NCBI RefSeq assembly: GCF_900162725.1
Contig: NZ_LT799418.1
Coordinates: forward strand, 2,223,630-2,287,629
DNA from: Parabacteroides sp. Marseille-P3160
GTDB taxonomy: Bacteria > Bacteroidota > Bacteroidia > Bacteroidales > Tannerellaceae
Reading direction: 5' to 3'
Length of the DNA stretch: 64,000 nucleotides
The notes under the pieces are model-generated. The model was not told where the DNA came from, did not search any database, and saw only the letters and a list, made by a program, of their open reading frames with translations. Within the stretch, counting starts at the first letter, position 1. Each line of letters begins with the position of its first letter. The position numbers were made by a program, and so were the translations under genes. Below, piece by piece: positions 16,037 through 24,112 of the stretch.

Positions 16037-16481
16037 GTCCATATTAAAGGCTCGCATTTACATATAAAGCGACATCGTTTCCCCTACAAACCGGGATATT
16101 CCCAATCTTATACTATTAACGGTTCTTCCTTTCGTCCGGTCGAATCGGCAGCACCTTTTATCTTCCTTATCGGTTACGGCAGGCAACCACTTCTAAGTAA
16201 GCACCTTCAATTCATAGGCGTAAGCATTAAAAATCCGGCTTCTTTCATTTTCCACCTTAACACATACGGCAACTGCCCCGGTGGGTTATTTTCTATCATG
16301 GCGCAAAGGTGTTTACGGAATCTTAACGGGCAGTAAAGTACAAGCCTTGCAGGTTCACGGAAAAATCTCCACGCTTGCAGGTTGTATTTTGTCCATGAAT
16401 ACTTGACATCCCTAATCCCTACACCGGGAATGCACCTGAATAAAAAATCAACCCGGCAGATGCCGATTAAAAATTAAGGTT
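16037..16481. other. Gene-free stretch upstream of ardA
   Basis: About 445 bp with no supported gene. It holds direct repeats CTTGCAGGTT about 29 bp apart near 16344-16383, and a short hairpin CGGCA-GA-TGCCG (16454-16465) in a leader (GATGCCGATTAAAAATTAAG) that resembles the other leaders of this element. It probably contains the ardA promoter. Confidence 0.4.
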
Positions 16482-17009
16482 ATGGAAAATATATCAGAAG
16501 CACGGATTTATGTAGGAACTTACGCTAAGTATAATGAAGGTTCAATAGAAGGTAAGTGGTTAGACCTTTCGGATTATTCCGATAAAGAAGAATTTTACGA
16601 GGCTTGCCGCGAGTTACACAAGGACGAGGAAGACCCGGAATTAATGTTTCAGGATTGGGAATATATACCCGAAGCTCTTATCGGGGAAAGCTGGTTGTCC
16701 GATAACATATTTGAAATTATCGAAGCCATAGACGATATGGACGATACGAAAAAAGAGGCATTCGAGGTCTGGCTGAACCACGAAAGCTACGACCTTAGTT
16801 CCAAAGATATAAACGACCTTATTTCCTCTTTCGAGGATGACTTTCAGGGTGCATACAAGGATGAAGAAGATTATGCGTATGAAGTCGTTGAAGAATGCTA
16901 CGAGTTGCCAGAATTTGCGAAAACTTACTTCGACTATGAAAAGTTCGCCCATGACTTATTTATAGGCGACTATTGGTTCGATGACGGTTACGTATTCCGG
17001 CGTTCATGA
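16482..17009 (+). CDS. ardA: Antirestriction protein ArdA
   Basis: A 175-residue, strongly acidic protein that mimics B-form DNA and blocks type I restriction enzymes when the element enters a new host. Family features seen: ARIYVGTYAKYNEGS at the N-terminus, WLDLSDY near residue 26, EDPELMFQDWE near 48-58, then an acidic helical C-terminal domain with many D and E. Length matches ArdA of conjugative elements. It has its own terminator and lies between topB and the CoiA-like gene. Confidence 0.92.
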   Translation: MENISEARIYVGTYAKYNEGSIEGKWLDLSDYSDKEEFYEACRELHKDEEDPELMFQDWEYIPEALIGESWLSDNIFEIIEAIDDMDDTKKEAFEVWLNHESYDLSSKDINDLISSFEDDFQGAYKDEEDYAYEVVEECYELPEFAKTYFDYEKFAHDLFIGDYWFDDGYVFRRS

Positions 17010-17029
17010 CCTAACCGGAAACGGTTATC

Positions 17030-17053
17030 AAGGCGGAACAATCCGCCTTTTTT
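17030..17053 (+). terminator. Intrinsic terminator after ardA
   Basis: AAGGCGGA (17030-17037), loop ACAA, TCCGCCTT (17042-17049), then T run. Confidence 0.88.
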
Positions 17054-17073
17054 GCCTGTCAATCTAAGATTTG

Positions 17074-18753
17074 TCAAAGTGTATATTCCAATTCGGGATA
17101 AAGGTCGTTAAACACTTCGTCAAAATCATATTTTTGGTTTGGGATATTAGAATAAAATTGCTCAACTTTTTTCTGGAAAGTCGCTTTTGTGTCAAGTTGA
17201 ATTAGTCTATCCCAAAGCCCAAATCGCTTAAATGCTAATTCAATATACTCCCAATATTCACTGTAATGCTGAATTGCGTTGTTCGCAAAAGAAATCCATT
17301 TATTTCCAGTGAAATTGAATGCTATCAACTCATTCTGACGTGCAGATTCTACGATAAAAAGCAATTTTGAAAATTGATATGCATTAGGAACAAGATTTCT
17401 ATCAGTTAGGTTATTGCAGATTTTGAAAATGTGAAAATCTGTAACTGATATTTTTTGTTTTTCAAGTAGTTCAGAAAGGGTTAAATGATCGTTTTCAGTC
17501 ATCTTGTAACCGACTTGCAATAAAGATAATACTGGTAATGTTTTGTGAATATTTTTATTCTGAAATATCGCCTGCAATGGGGTTCTACCAGTATTATCAA
17601 CCGTATTTATGTCAAGTTCAATTTCTTTTGTTTTTAGAATAAATTCAAGAAAAGCAACATCATTCTGTTGGGCTTCATCTATCCATTTAATTAAGGGAGG
17701 TTTCCCGGCAGTTATTTTTCCTTTTAAGTTCAGAACTTTGTTTAGAATTCCTATTTCAAAATCGTTCATTTCACGAACTTCACTTGAAATAGAATTGAAG
17801 ATTAGCATTTTTCGTTTTCGGAAGTCAGCAATTTTAGTGACTAAATTCTCCGCTTTTCTTTCAGCCCGTTCAAGTTTCTTTTGTTCAAGCCTCTTTCTTT
17901 CACTTTCCTTAATTTCTTCTGCTTTTTGTCTTTGAAGAGTGTCGATTTTTGCTTTATTATCACCAAAATCATAAAAATATGCTTGAAAAACTTCGTTGTC
18001 AAATTTCAACTCGCTTAATGAAACAGATTTTTTAAGCCACTTCGTAAGAACCCTATTGTCATCTGTCAAAAATGGAAATTTGTATTCACACTCAAGTCTA
18101 AGTGTATCAGACTTTTCATCAAGTTTAAAGAAGTTTTCATATTCCGTCAAATACTTTATATCTCGCTCTAATGTCCCTTGATTATGTATGTCAAAATTAT
18201 CAAGTATCCAAATCAGATACATTCCATGCTTTTTGTAAAACTTGTAACGGCTTAAAATGTAGCCAAGAGATAAATCAGACAATTGGATTTCAAATACAAG
18301 TTCTTTATCTTGAAATTTACAATAAACGTCAGGTTTTCTTTTACCATCTTCTTTGACAATAAACCTGTTGTCAATAGAAATAGTATTCACATCAACATCT
18401 GGTACACTTTTTAAAAGTTCTCCGATTTTGGTTTTAAGTTCTTTGTGCCTGTCGCTTTCTTTGGATTTTAAAATTTCTGTAAATCTTTCGTGTTCCTGCG
18501 GTGTAAGTTTTCCGTCAGCTAAAATACAATAACCATGTCCCGATTTGTGTTTGAAGTGTAATCTGTCATATTTGCTTCCTGAAACCATTAAATCCTGTTC
18601 GCATTCACAGCAAGAAAGTATGAGGTTCTTTTCGTGATATTTTTTTCTTATTTGAAAGGCATCTTTAGTTATATCAAAGACTTCATCCGCATCAAGGATT
18701 TCTCCTGATGTTTTGTCAAATGCGATTTTTATTGAACGATCATAACGTCCCAT
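17074..18753 (-). CDS. CoiA-like/DUF6035 putative nuclease with ankyrin-like tail
   Basis: A 559-residue protein. An N-terminal zinc-finger-like part has CCECEQ (about residues 48-53) and HFKHKSGHGYC (about 66-76). Next is a nuclease-like core with RKPDVYCKF and VFEIQLSDLS (about 138-160), then Y.FYKKHGMYLIWIL; this D...ExQ layout is that of CoiA-type PD-(D/E)XK proteins. A basic coiled coil (about 270-310) follows, then ankyrin-like repeats (NTVDNTGRTPLQAIF near 380-394). Function is unknown; I recall this Bacteroidetes group as DUF6035. It is AT-rich compared with ardA and faces it convergently, which suggests cargo, possibly defence or DNA processing. Confidence 0.65.
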   Translation of the reverse strand: MGRYDRSIKIAFDKTSGEILDADEVFDITKDAFQIRKKYHEKNLILSCCECEQDLMVSGSKYDRLHFKHKSGHGYCILADGKLTPQEHERFTEILKSKESDRHKELKTKIGELLKSVPDVDVNTISIDNRFIVKEDGKRKPDVYCKFQDKELVFEIQLSDLSLGYILSRYKFYKKHGMYLIWILDNFDIHNQGTLERDIKYLTEYENFFKLDEKSDTLRLECEYKFPFLTDDNRVLTKWLKKSVSLSELKFDNEVFQAYFYDFGDNKAKIDTLQRQKAEEIKESERKRLEQKKLERAERKAENLVTKIADFRKRKMLIFNSISSEVREMNDFEIGILNKVLNLKGKITAGKPPLIKWIDEAQQNDVAFLEFILKTKEIELDINTVDNTGRTPLQAIFQNKNIHKTLPVLSLLQVGYKMTENDHLTLSELLEKQKISVTDFHIFKICNNLTDRNLVPNAYQFSKLLFIVESARQNELIAFNFTGNKWISFANNAIQHYSEYWEYIELAFKRFGLWDRLIQLDTKATFQKKVEQFYSNIPNQKYDFDEVFNDLYPELEYTL

Positions 18754-18839
18754 ATCTTATAACTATAATTCGATTCTTCATTTACAAAAATAGTAAATAA
18801 TTGGGTGTCAGTCATTATTTTCGCCTCCTATAATAACAA

Positions 18840-18869
18840 ACCCCGCTCTATTTCACAACAGTACGGGGT
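18840..18869 (-). terminator. Possible terminator after the HTH gene pair
   Basis: ACCCCG (18840-18845) pairs with CGGGGT (18864-18869) around an 18-nt loop, downstream of the leftward HTH genes. The stem is short and the loop long, so support is weak. Confidence 0.35.
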
Positions 18870-18894
18870 ATAAACAATGGATAAATCAGAAAAG

Positions 18895-19230
18895 CTAATC
18901 AGATGGTTCCGGTTCAAGTTCTGTTTCACTATTATTATCACCTTTGGCAAAATGGTCACGTATGAATTTCTCTACATTTTTCTCCGTATAAAATATTTTG
19001 TGATGAATGGTTATATAGGTTAATTCGCCCGCAGAACGGTAACGCTGTAAAGTCCGCTTACTAACGTTCAGCAGTTGGCACAAATCCTGATTATCCAAAA
19101 GCCGTTCGCCGTTCAGTACATTATGTCGCCCGCTCATTATATCCATAAACTTATCCAGTCGGTCAAAACGCCCCATGAATTGCTCGAACCATTCCCGCAT
19201 CCAATTTCTTAATCCTTCGTCCTCACTCAT
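18895..19230 (-). CDS. Excisionase-like helix-turn-helix protein, second of a pair
   Basis: A 111-residue protein. The N-terminal half is helical (NWMREWFEQFMGRFDRL). The central HTH_17/MerR-like domain is LLDNQDLCQLLNVSKRTLQRYRSAGELTYI (positions about 43-72), the pattern of excisionase-type winged helices. The C-terminus is acidic. It overlaps the first HTH gene by 4 bp (ATGA), so the two are translationally coupled. In CTnDOT a pair of such small proteins (Xis2c and Xis2d) controls excision and transfer genes; the same role is inferred here. Confidence 0.75.
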   Translation of the reverse strand: MSEDEGLRNWMREWFEQFMGRFDRLDKFMDIMSGRHNVLNGERLLDNQDLCQLLNVSKRTLQRYRSAGELTYITIHHKIFYTEKNVEKFIRDHFAKGDNNSETELEPEPSD

Positions 19231-19541
19231 GGCTTACCTCCTTCCTGTTTATCGTTTCTTACTACACGACCGGATAACAGACGTTTAACCTCTGCCAGCG
19301 CGTACCACGCTTTATTGCCTCTGATTGAATAAGTTATTTCTCCGTTACTGCGTAGCCGTTGCATGGTACGTTTACTTACCCGCAATATAGCGGCAGCATC
19401 TTGGTCGTCTAGCCAAACCTCAGACGGGTTGGCTTGCAAGGTTGCATTCTTTTCCTCTCTCTTTTTTGTATAGGAATAAATCCATTCGATTTTTTGCACC
19501 AGCTTTTTATAAGCTTCTGATTCTATAGTTACTATTTTCAT
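19227..19541 (-). CDS. Excisionase-like helix-turn-helix protein, first of a pair
   Basis: A 104-residue protein with an N-terminal helix, then an excisionase-type HTH (WLDDQDAAAILRVSKRTMQR near residues 45-64, followed by the wing GNKAWYALAEVKRLL). The two HTH proteins of this pair share the VSKRT.QR recognition-helix core, so they may have arisen by duplication. A perfect 22-bp palindrome (19597-19618) lies 56 bp upstream and is a plausible autoregulatory operator; GATCTTTG between them resembles a -7 box. Confidence 0.75.
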   Translation of the reverse strand: MKIVTIESEAYKKLVQKIEWIYSYTKKREEKNATLQANPSEVWLDDQDAAAILRVSKRTMQRLRSNGEITYSIRGNKAWYALAEVKRLLSGRVVRNDKQEGGKP

Positions 19542-19596
19542 ACCCGCAACTTATTGATTTGGTACAAAGATCGACTGATTAAACATGCAAAAACAG

Positions 19597-19618
19597 GGGT
19601 AGTAGTTAACTACTACCC
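19597..19618. promoter_or_regulatory. Perfect 22-bp palindrome, putative operator of the HTH gene pair
   Basis: GGGTAGTAGTT (19597-19607) followed by its exact reverse complement (19608-19618), upstream of the first HTH gene and downstream of the rteC-like pseudogene. No loop, so a protein-binding dyad is more likely than a terminator. Confidence 0.6.
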
Positions 19619-19661
19619 GATAATAAACAAATAATCATCTAATATCCAGCTGATTGAAAAA

Positions 19662-20301
19662 TCATTTTTTTTCATTTTTATCAGACGGTTTGTTATTTCT
19701 ACTTCGTTCTAAGACATTTGTTAGAAAACTTAATGTCTTCGTAAGATTACAAGCCTTACGGTTATATACTTCTGCACGTTTATCGTATATACTTCCGAAA
19801 CTGAAATTGAAAACGTATTCAAAAACATTTGCTAGCTGAATTAGTGAAGCGGGTTTGCCATTTCTGTCTTTGATTTCTTTCGACAGAAAGATACTTATTA
19901 CAATTTCGGCCATACCAATAATCCCCAAGCCTTTCGACTTGGGGATTATGTGTAGATTGTGTTGGGATGGTCGTGATTCAGATTGACAAAACTGTTCGGG
20001 ATAGAGAATTTTGAGATTTAAGAGTCTTAATTCCGAAATGACAAAAGCTAATGCTCTTTTTAAATAAGTAAATTTGGGGGCATTTTTTTCCCTCCTCGTA
20101 TAAAATCTGCGCCTGTAACGAGTTAAGCTCTATACGAGTCAAATTCAGTGTCCGAAAGATTACCGAATAATCAGTTTCGGATTGATCTAAAGTTAATACT
20201 TGTTTCAGAAAATGTTCATAAGCGGTTTTCATTTCTTCGTTTGATACTGGTGAGGATTCGGTTAATAGGCCGAAAAATCTCGAAATAAATAAATCATTCA
20301 T
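19662..20301 (-). pseudogene. RteC-like regulator, frameshifted
   Basis: Two leftward frames form one gene if a single T is removed from the minus-strand run TTTT (plus 20043-20046). Before the shift the product reads ...CPQIYLFKKSISF; after correction it continues VISELRLLNLKILYPE and stays open to the C-terminal domain (LANVFEYVFNFSFGSIYDKR). The rebuilt protein is about 213 residues, near the size I recall for CTnDOT RteC, and its C-terminus resembles the RteC domain. RteC activates excision genes in CTnDOT. As sequenced, the product would stop after 107 residues. The IS110 element abuts the start codon, so the native promoter may also be gone. The RteC assignment is moderate; the frameshift is clear. 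Confidence 0.6.
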
Positions 20302-20325
20302 ATTCTTATGATTTTTGCAAGTTTT

Positions 20326-21324
20326 TTAGATATAAATAGGTTCATAAAATTCATTTCTTTTTATAACTGCAAACATCCGTGCTACGATTTTAGCTCTTAG
20401 CGCATTAATTACTAGCATTTTATTTTTCCCTTCATCAACTTTTCGCAGATAATATTCTTTAAGTTGTCCCCCGGTTTTATGTATCACAGACACAGCTGCC
20501 AAATGTAATAGTCTCTTTATGGATTTATTGGCTTTGTGTGAGACTTTGTTTTTCGAATGTTGGCTACTACCGGACGTGTATGAAAACGGAGCTACTCCTG
20601 CATGGCAACAGAATTTCCTTGAATCATTAAAACGAGTAAAAGCACCAGTCTCAATAATCATATTTAGAGCAACAACTTTACCTACACCATCCACTGACAT
20701 CAACAGTTGCATCTGCCTATACAATACTTCCGTCGAACGAATAATGTTCTCCATTTCAGTCGTAATGCTCGCAATTACTGTTTGAAGATTCCTCATTACA
20801 CTATCCAGCCGTTTAGCTTTCCTTTGATAAATATCTTCAGGCATAAAATCTTTCTGATCTTTTAGCTGTGCTTTATACGCAGCTAAATGTCCGGTGTAAA
20901 GATCACGCTCTCGTTCTAATTGCTTAAGGCGTTCTATCTGCTCGGTTGGGCCATCATAATAGCGAACCTTATCGCCGAAACGAGATGCATAAAGAGCAAT
21001 ACGTTTTGCGTCTATCCTGTCGTTCTTACCGCGTTGCATACCAGAAGAATATTTGATCTGGTATGGATTCTCCAACCATAGTTTGCATTCGTGTAATTTA
21101 CAGGCGCATATTAGAGGATATGTGTATTGTCCCGTGTGTTCAGCACAAATCAAAAACTGGTTGTTATCCATTCCTAAATCATTTTTAAACTCATTAATCA
21201 AAGCTTTAATTGCTTGTTGATGATTACTGACTTGATCCTCTCGCAAAACCTTACCTTGGAGCATTACGCAGAAATCTAATTTTCTTTTAGATACATCTAC
21301 ACCGATAAAATAAAAATTTTCCAT
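20326..21324 (-). CDS. IS110-family transposase (DEDD recombinase)
   Basis: About 332 residues. The N-terminal RuvC-like domain has all four acidic residues in context: D10 in GVDVSK, E62 in CAEHTGQY, D102 and D105 in GKNDRIDAKRIA. After a coiled-coil middle, the C-terminal Transposase_20 domain has VDGVGKVVALNMI and CCHAGVAPFSYTSGSSQHS, the last containing the candidate catalytic serine. IS110 enzymes recombine donor and target guided by a bridge RNA. ATG 21324 (MENFYFIGVD) is preferred over two upstream starts because the family begins close to the first Asp motif. The gene looks intact. Confidence 0.9.
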   Translation of the reverse strand: MENFYFIGVDVSKRKLDFCVMLQGKVLREDQVSNHQQAIKALINEFKNDLGMDNNQFLICAEHTGQYTYPLICACKLHECKLWLENPYQIKYSSGMQRGKNDRIDAKRIALYASRFGDKVRYYDGPTEQIERLKQLERERDLYTGHLAAYKAQLKDQKDFMPEDIYQRKAKRLDSVMRNLQTVIASITTEMENIIRSTEVLYRQMQLLMSVDGVGKVVALNMIIETGAFTRFNDSRKFCCHAGVAPFSYTSGSSQHSKNKVSHKANKSIKRLLHLAAVSVIHKTGGQLKEYYLRKVDEGKNKMLVINALRAKIVARMFAVIKRNEFYEPIYI

Positions 21325-21345
21325 ATTTTTGTTTTTGAACATCAA

Positions 21346-21560
21346 TCGAAGGAAAGGAACTTGAACTTACCCTAGCTACCTTAACAATAAAAGGTTAAAT
21401 TCTTATTCAGGTCTCAGTTCAAGGAAAGGTAAAGAGTCCGATTATGAATATGAAGCATCAATTCAGCGCATAAATTGGTTCACACTTTGCCTCCCTTTCT
21501 TTCAACTAATTCAGTTTATACAAAACTATCATTCCTATTTCATCTAAACGTTTTCATGCA
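21346..21560 (-). ncRNA. Candidate IS110 bridge RNA region
   Basis: Non-coding 5' end of the IS110 element. On the minus strand an 8-bp helix CTTGAACT/AGTTCAAG (plus 21416-21423 with 21360-21367) closes a loop that contains a smaller stem (TTAAC/GTTAA region near 21381-21396). AAGGAAAGG occurs twice (21349-21357, 21421-21429). Position and multi-hairpin character fit a bridge RNA; the guide loops cannot be assigned without knowing the insertion borders. Confidence 0.4.
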
Positions 21561-21641
21561 AACTTAAGGTAAGCATAAAATTTGATAGTGAATAATTTGT
21601 TCTTATCAAAAAAAGTATCGTTTTATGCTTTACATGTTCAA

Positions 21642-22748
21642 TCAATTTCTAAGAATCATTATGCTTGTATTTATTTGGGATATGATTTTCCGGGAAGTAC
21701 TTGGCTTAAATATAAGCCCCCAGATATTTCGTTCCTTCGTGTTTAAAGCAATCATATCCGCTTTAATATCTTTCAACAAATCATCTATGCCTTCAATAAC
21801 ACCCGTGGTTTCAACCAATTTGGATTCAATATTTCGACCAGGATATTGTCTTTGAATTATATCTCTTTGAGATTGAATTTCGGATTCTCCCCAGATGATA
21901 CTTTCTCCGGCTATATTGAGGTGAACAACTGTAACTTTGAACGGATTATTTAAATTCAATAAATGCACCAGATTGTCAAAAGTTAATTCCTGACTCAGAT
22001 TGTTTACCAAGAAAACAAGGTGTTTTATATCTTTTACATCATTGATGTAAGATGAATAAGGAATGGCTATAATCGGGACATTAGTTGTTTCAATTATATC
22101 GGCGGTAACACTACTTCCGATATAGTCGGAGGACTTGCTTCCTGCACCTACGCCGCGTGTCCCCATTACAACCAATGACGGTTGGTATTCATCAATAAAA
22201 ACGTCTATTTCACCCCTCGCGTCTCCTTCTCGCAGCGCATAAGAAAAATTAATGGAAGGTAATATTCCTTCTGAGATTTCCTTATCAATACTATTACATA
22301 AGTCCAATATCTTCTTACGTGATTTAGTCAGCAAATCCTCATTTTTTTCTTTGTCTTCTTGAGTCATTCCTATAAAAGGTATCTGCACAGGATATACTCT
22401 GTCGAAAACATGGAGGATTTTAACTTTGGCTCCGATTGATTTGGCAACGCTAAAAGCAAATCTACAGGCTTTTAACGAATCGTTCGAAAAATCTACCGGA
22501 ACCAGGATTCGTTTTCTGCCGTCGTCAATCTTTGCTATTTCTTTATTACTGTAATTAAAAAGCCGGTTGTCTTCAATAATTTCCAGAGCTTTCGCAATAT
22601 CTTTTTCAAATATCCCTACGGAAAAACTTAATGTGTCGGATTGGATTTCTTTGAGAAATACCTTGATTCCGTTATTTTCCAAAAGGTCTCTCATTATATT
22701 GGCTTTAGTTTCCCTATGAATTGCCAATGAAACGATTTTATTTTCCAT
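21642..22748 (-). CDS. Universal stress protein with two USP domains and N-terminal DUF2007-like domain
   Basis: A 368-residue cytoplasmic protein. Residues 1 to about 65 (HRETKANIMRDLLENNGIKVFL...) look like the DUF2007 signal-transducing fold. The first USP domain runs from about 78 (RKRILVPVDFSNDSLKACRFA) to about 225 and has an ATP-binding G-loop pattern VVMGTRGVGAGSKSSDYIGS. The second, more degenerate USP domain follows to the end without a clear G-loop. It probably helps survive stress. It is on the same strand as the MFS gene, 31 bp downstream, so it is likely in the same transcript. Confidence 0.8.
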   Translation of the reverse strand: MENKIVSLAIHRETKANIMRDLLENNGIKVFLKEIQSDTLSFSVGIFEKDIAKALEIIEDNRLFNYSNKEIAKIDDGRKRILVPVDFSNDSLKACRFAFSVAKSIGAKVKILHVFDRVYPVQIPFIGMTQEDKEKNEDLLTKSRKKILDLCNSIDKEISEGILPSINFSYALREGDARGEIDVFIDEYQPSLVVMGTRGVGAGSKSSDYIGSSVTADIIETTNVPIIAIPYSSYINDVKDIKHLVFLVNNLSQELTFDNLVHLLNLNNPFKVTVVHLNIAGESIIWGESEIQSQRDIIQRQYPGRNIESKLVETTGVIEGIDDLLKDIKADMIALNTKERNIWGLIFKPSTSRKIISQINTSIMILRN

Positions 22749-22779
22749 AATTATCTAATTATTTTAATTACTAATATTC

Positions 22780-23991
22780 TTACGCATCTTCATTGGTAGT
22801 AGATGCTTCTGCTATTTTTTCTCTTTTCCCGATTGCTTTGTATGCAAAAAATGCGCTACATAAACAGCAGAAAAGAATTATCACCCCTGTTGAATACAAT
22901 ATATTACCCAATCCGGTCAATGGCGATGCCAGTCCCCCGGCAAGAAAACCCAGAAATCCTAAAACAGCAGATGCTTTTCCCGAATTGTTTCGTTCAAGCC
23001 CTAACGCCAAAGTGGAAGAAGTAGGCAGCAACATACCCACCGCAATAAGGAATACAAACATTACGATTTCAAGTACGAGTAAAGGTAATTGTAATGTCAA
23101 CGTCAACGCCAGCAGTATTCCCATAAGCACGATCAATCGTGTTCCTGTAATCAATGCTTTTCCGGAGCTTGAAAATTTGGTAACTACCGCATGTCCCAAC
23201 ATAATGGCCAATCCGTTAACCGTGAAACACAGACTATATTGAAGTGGAGACAAACCATAAGACTGCTGAAAGATAAATGGTGATGAAGCAATGTAAGCAA
23301 ACAGTATTCCCATGGCAAAAAACTGAACCATGGTAAAACTCATAAATTTTTTATTGCGCAACACAATACCGTATCCTTTAAATGTATTCAGTATTTTTCC
23401 TGTACTTCTTTTCTGAACCGGCAAAGACTCCTTGAAACGCGCGACAAAAAACAACATTATGATTTCGATAAGAACAAGCGTGACGAATATACCCCGCCAG
23501 TCGGTTACGTTCAACAGAAGTCCTCCCATTATAGGCGAAAAAATAGGCGCTATGGCTTGTACGAGCGATAACATGGAAAAGAAATCAGCCATCTTTTTCC
23601 CCTCATAACTGTCCACCACAATCGACTTTGATATTACAATTCCACTCGACCCTGAAAGTCCCTGTATAAAGCGAAACACGACAAACGATTCGATACTCCA
23701 TGCAAAAATGCAGGCTATGGTCGAGACAATAAAAATTGAAATACTTACCAGCAGTGGTAATTTCCTTCCATATTTATCGCTCAACGGACCAATAAACAGT
23801 TGTCCTAGAGCAAGACCTACCATACAGGCTGTAAGGCTCAATTGTATCATCGAGGCGTTTACTCCGAAAAATTCTCTCATTTGAGGAAAAGCCGGCAAAT
23901 AAAAATCGGTAACGAAAGGCCCTATTGCAGCCAGCAAAGCAACCAGAGCCAATAGATAAGCTTGTGAATTGGTATTATTTAATCTTCCCAT
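22780..23991 (-). CDS. Bcr/CflA-family multidrug MFS transporter
   Basis: About 403 residues with twelve hydrophobic segments. Signature features: TDFYLPAFPQM in the first segment region, characteristic of the Bcr/CflA (DHA1) group; GPLSDKYGRKLPL, the MFS motif A after TM2; and a GSSGIVISKSIVVD segment. It exports drugs or related small compounds from the inner membrane by proton antiport. The frame extends to 24018 from a TTG, but ATG 23991 (MGRLNN) is preferred. Divergent from an AraC regulator (24113), which likely controls it. Confidence 0.85.
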   Translation of the reverse strand: MGRLNNTNSQAYLLALVALLAAIGPFVTDFYLPAFPQMREFFGVNASMIQLSLTACMVGLALGQLFIGPLSDKYGRKLPLLVSISIFIVSTIACIFAWSIESFVVFRFIQGLSGSSGIVISKSIVVDSYEGKKMADFFSMLSLVQAIAPIFSPIMGGLLLNVTDWRGIFVTLVLIEIIMLFFVARFKESLPVQKRSTGKILNTFKGYGIVLRNKKFMSFTMVQFFAMGILFAYIASSPFIFQQSYGLSPLQYSLCFTVNGLAIMLGHAVVTKFSSSGKALITGTRLIVLMGILLALTLTLQLPLLVLEIVMFVFLIAVGMLLPTSSTLALGLERNNSGKASAVLGFLGFLAGGLASPLTGLGNILYSTGVIILFCCLCSAFFAYKAIGKREKIAEASTTNEDA

Positions 23992-24046
23992 ATCTTTTAT
24001 ATTTAATAAATCGTGCAAAATTCATCATATTTTTTTGATTTATATC

Positions 24047-24058
24047 GTCCACATATAC
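24047..24058 (+). promoter_or_regulatory. GTCCACATATAC motif, copy 1
   Basis: Twelve bases identical to 28123-28134, which is upstream of the leftward oxidoreductase/hydrolase pair. Both sit in promoter regions flanking the AraC gene's neighbourhood, so it is a candidate AraC site. Confidence 0.4.
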
Positions 24059-24089
24059 GCTCAATATATCCTTATATGGGCTTTTTTAG

Positions 24090-24097
24090 TATCTTTG
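24090..24097 (+). promoter_or_regulatory. Putative -7 box of the AraC gene (TATCTTTG)
   Basis: Perfect TAnnTTTG match 15 bp upstream of the ATG at 24113; it excludes the longer frame start at 23969. Confidence 0.55.
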
Positions 24098-24112
24098 CAT
24101 ATTGGTGAAAAT

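Larger units (their letters stand above)
1..20301. mobile_element. Integrative conjugative element backbone (CTnDOT-like), partial
   Basis: A continuous set of Bacteroidales conjugative-transposon genes: leftward traA-like to traG, rightward mobA, mobB and mobC, a DUF4099/DUF3945 protein, topB, ardA, two excisionase-like HTH genes and an RteC-like regulator. The left end is outside the window. The right end is uncertain: the backbone stops at the IS110 element, but a truncated integrase near 36-37 kb beside a tRNA-Ser gene suggests that the island could extend to about 37.2 kb. Two AT-rich insertions (hamAB and the CoiA-like gene) look like cargo. Confidence 0.8.
20302..21560 (-). mobile_element. 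IS110-family insertion sequence (ends approximate)
   Basis: A transposase gene with about 20 bp on its 3' side before the rteC-like gene and a roughly 200-300 bp non-coding 5' side. A long 5' non-coding end is typical of the IS110 subgroup rather than IS1111. No terminal inverted repeats or target duplications are visible, as expected for this family, so both borders are estimates. Confidence 0.6.

Noticed and set aside
19920-19947. A 10-bp hairpin (AATCCCCAAG and its complement) read as a terminator
   Set aside because: It lies inside the reconstructed RteC-like coding frame (IIPKSKGLGIIG) and has no T tract, so it is probably coding sequence with chance symmetry.
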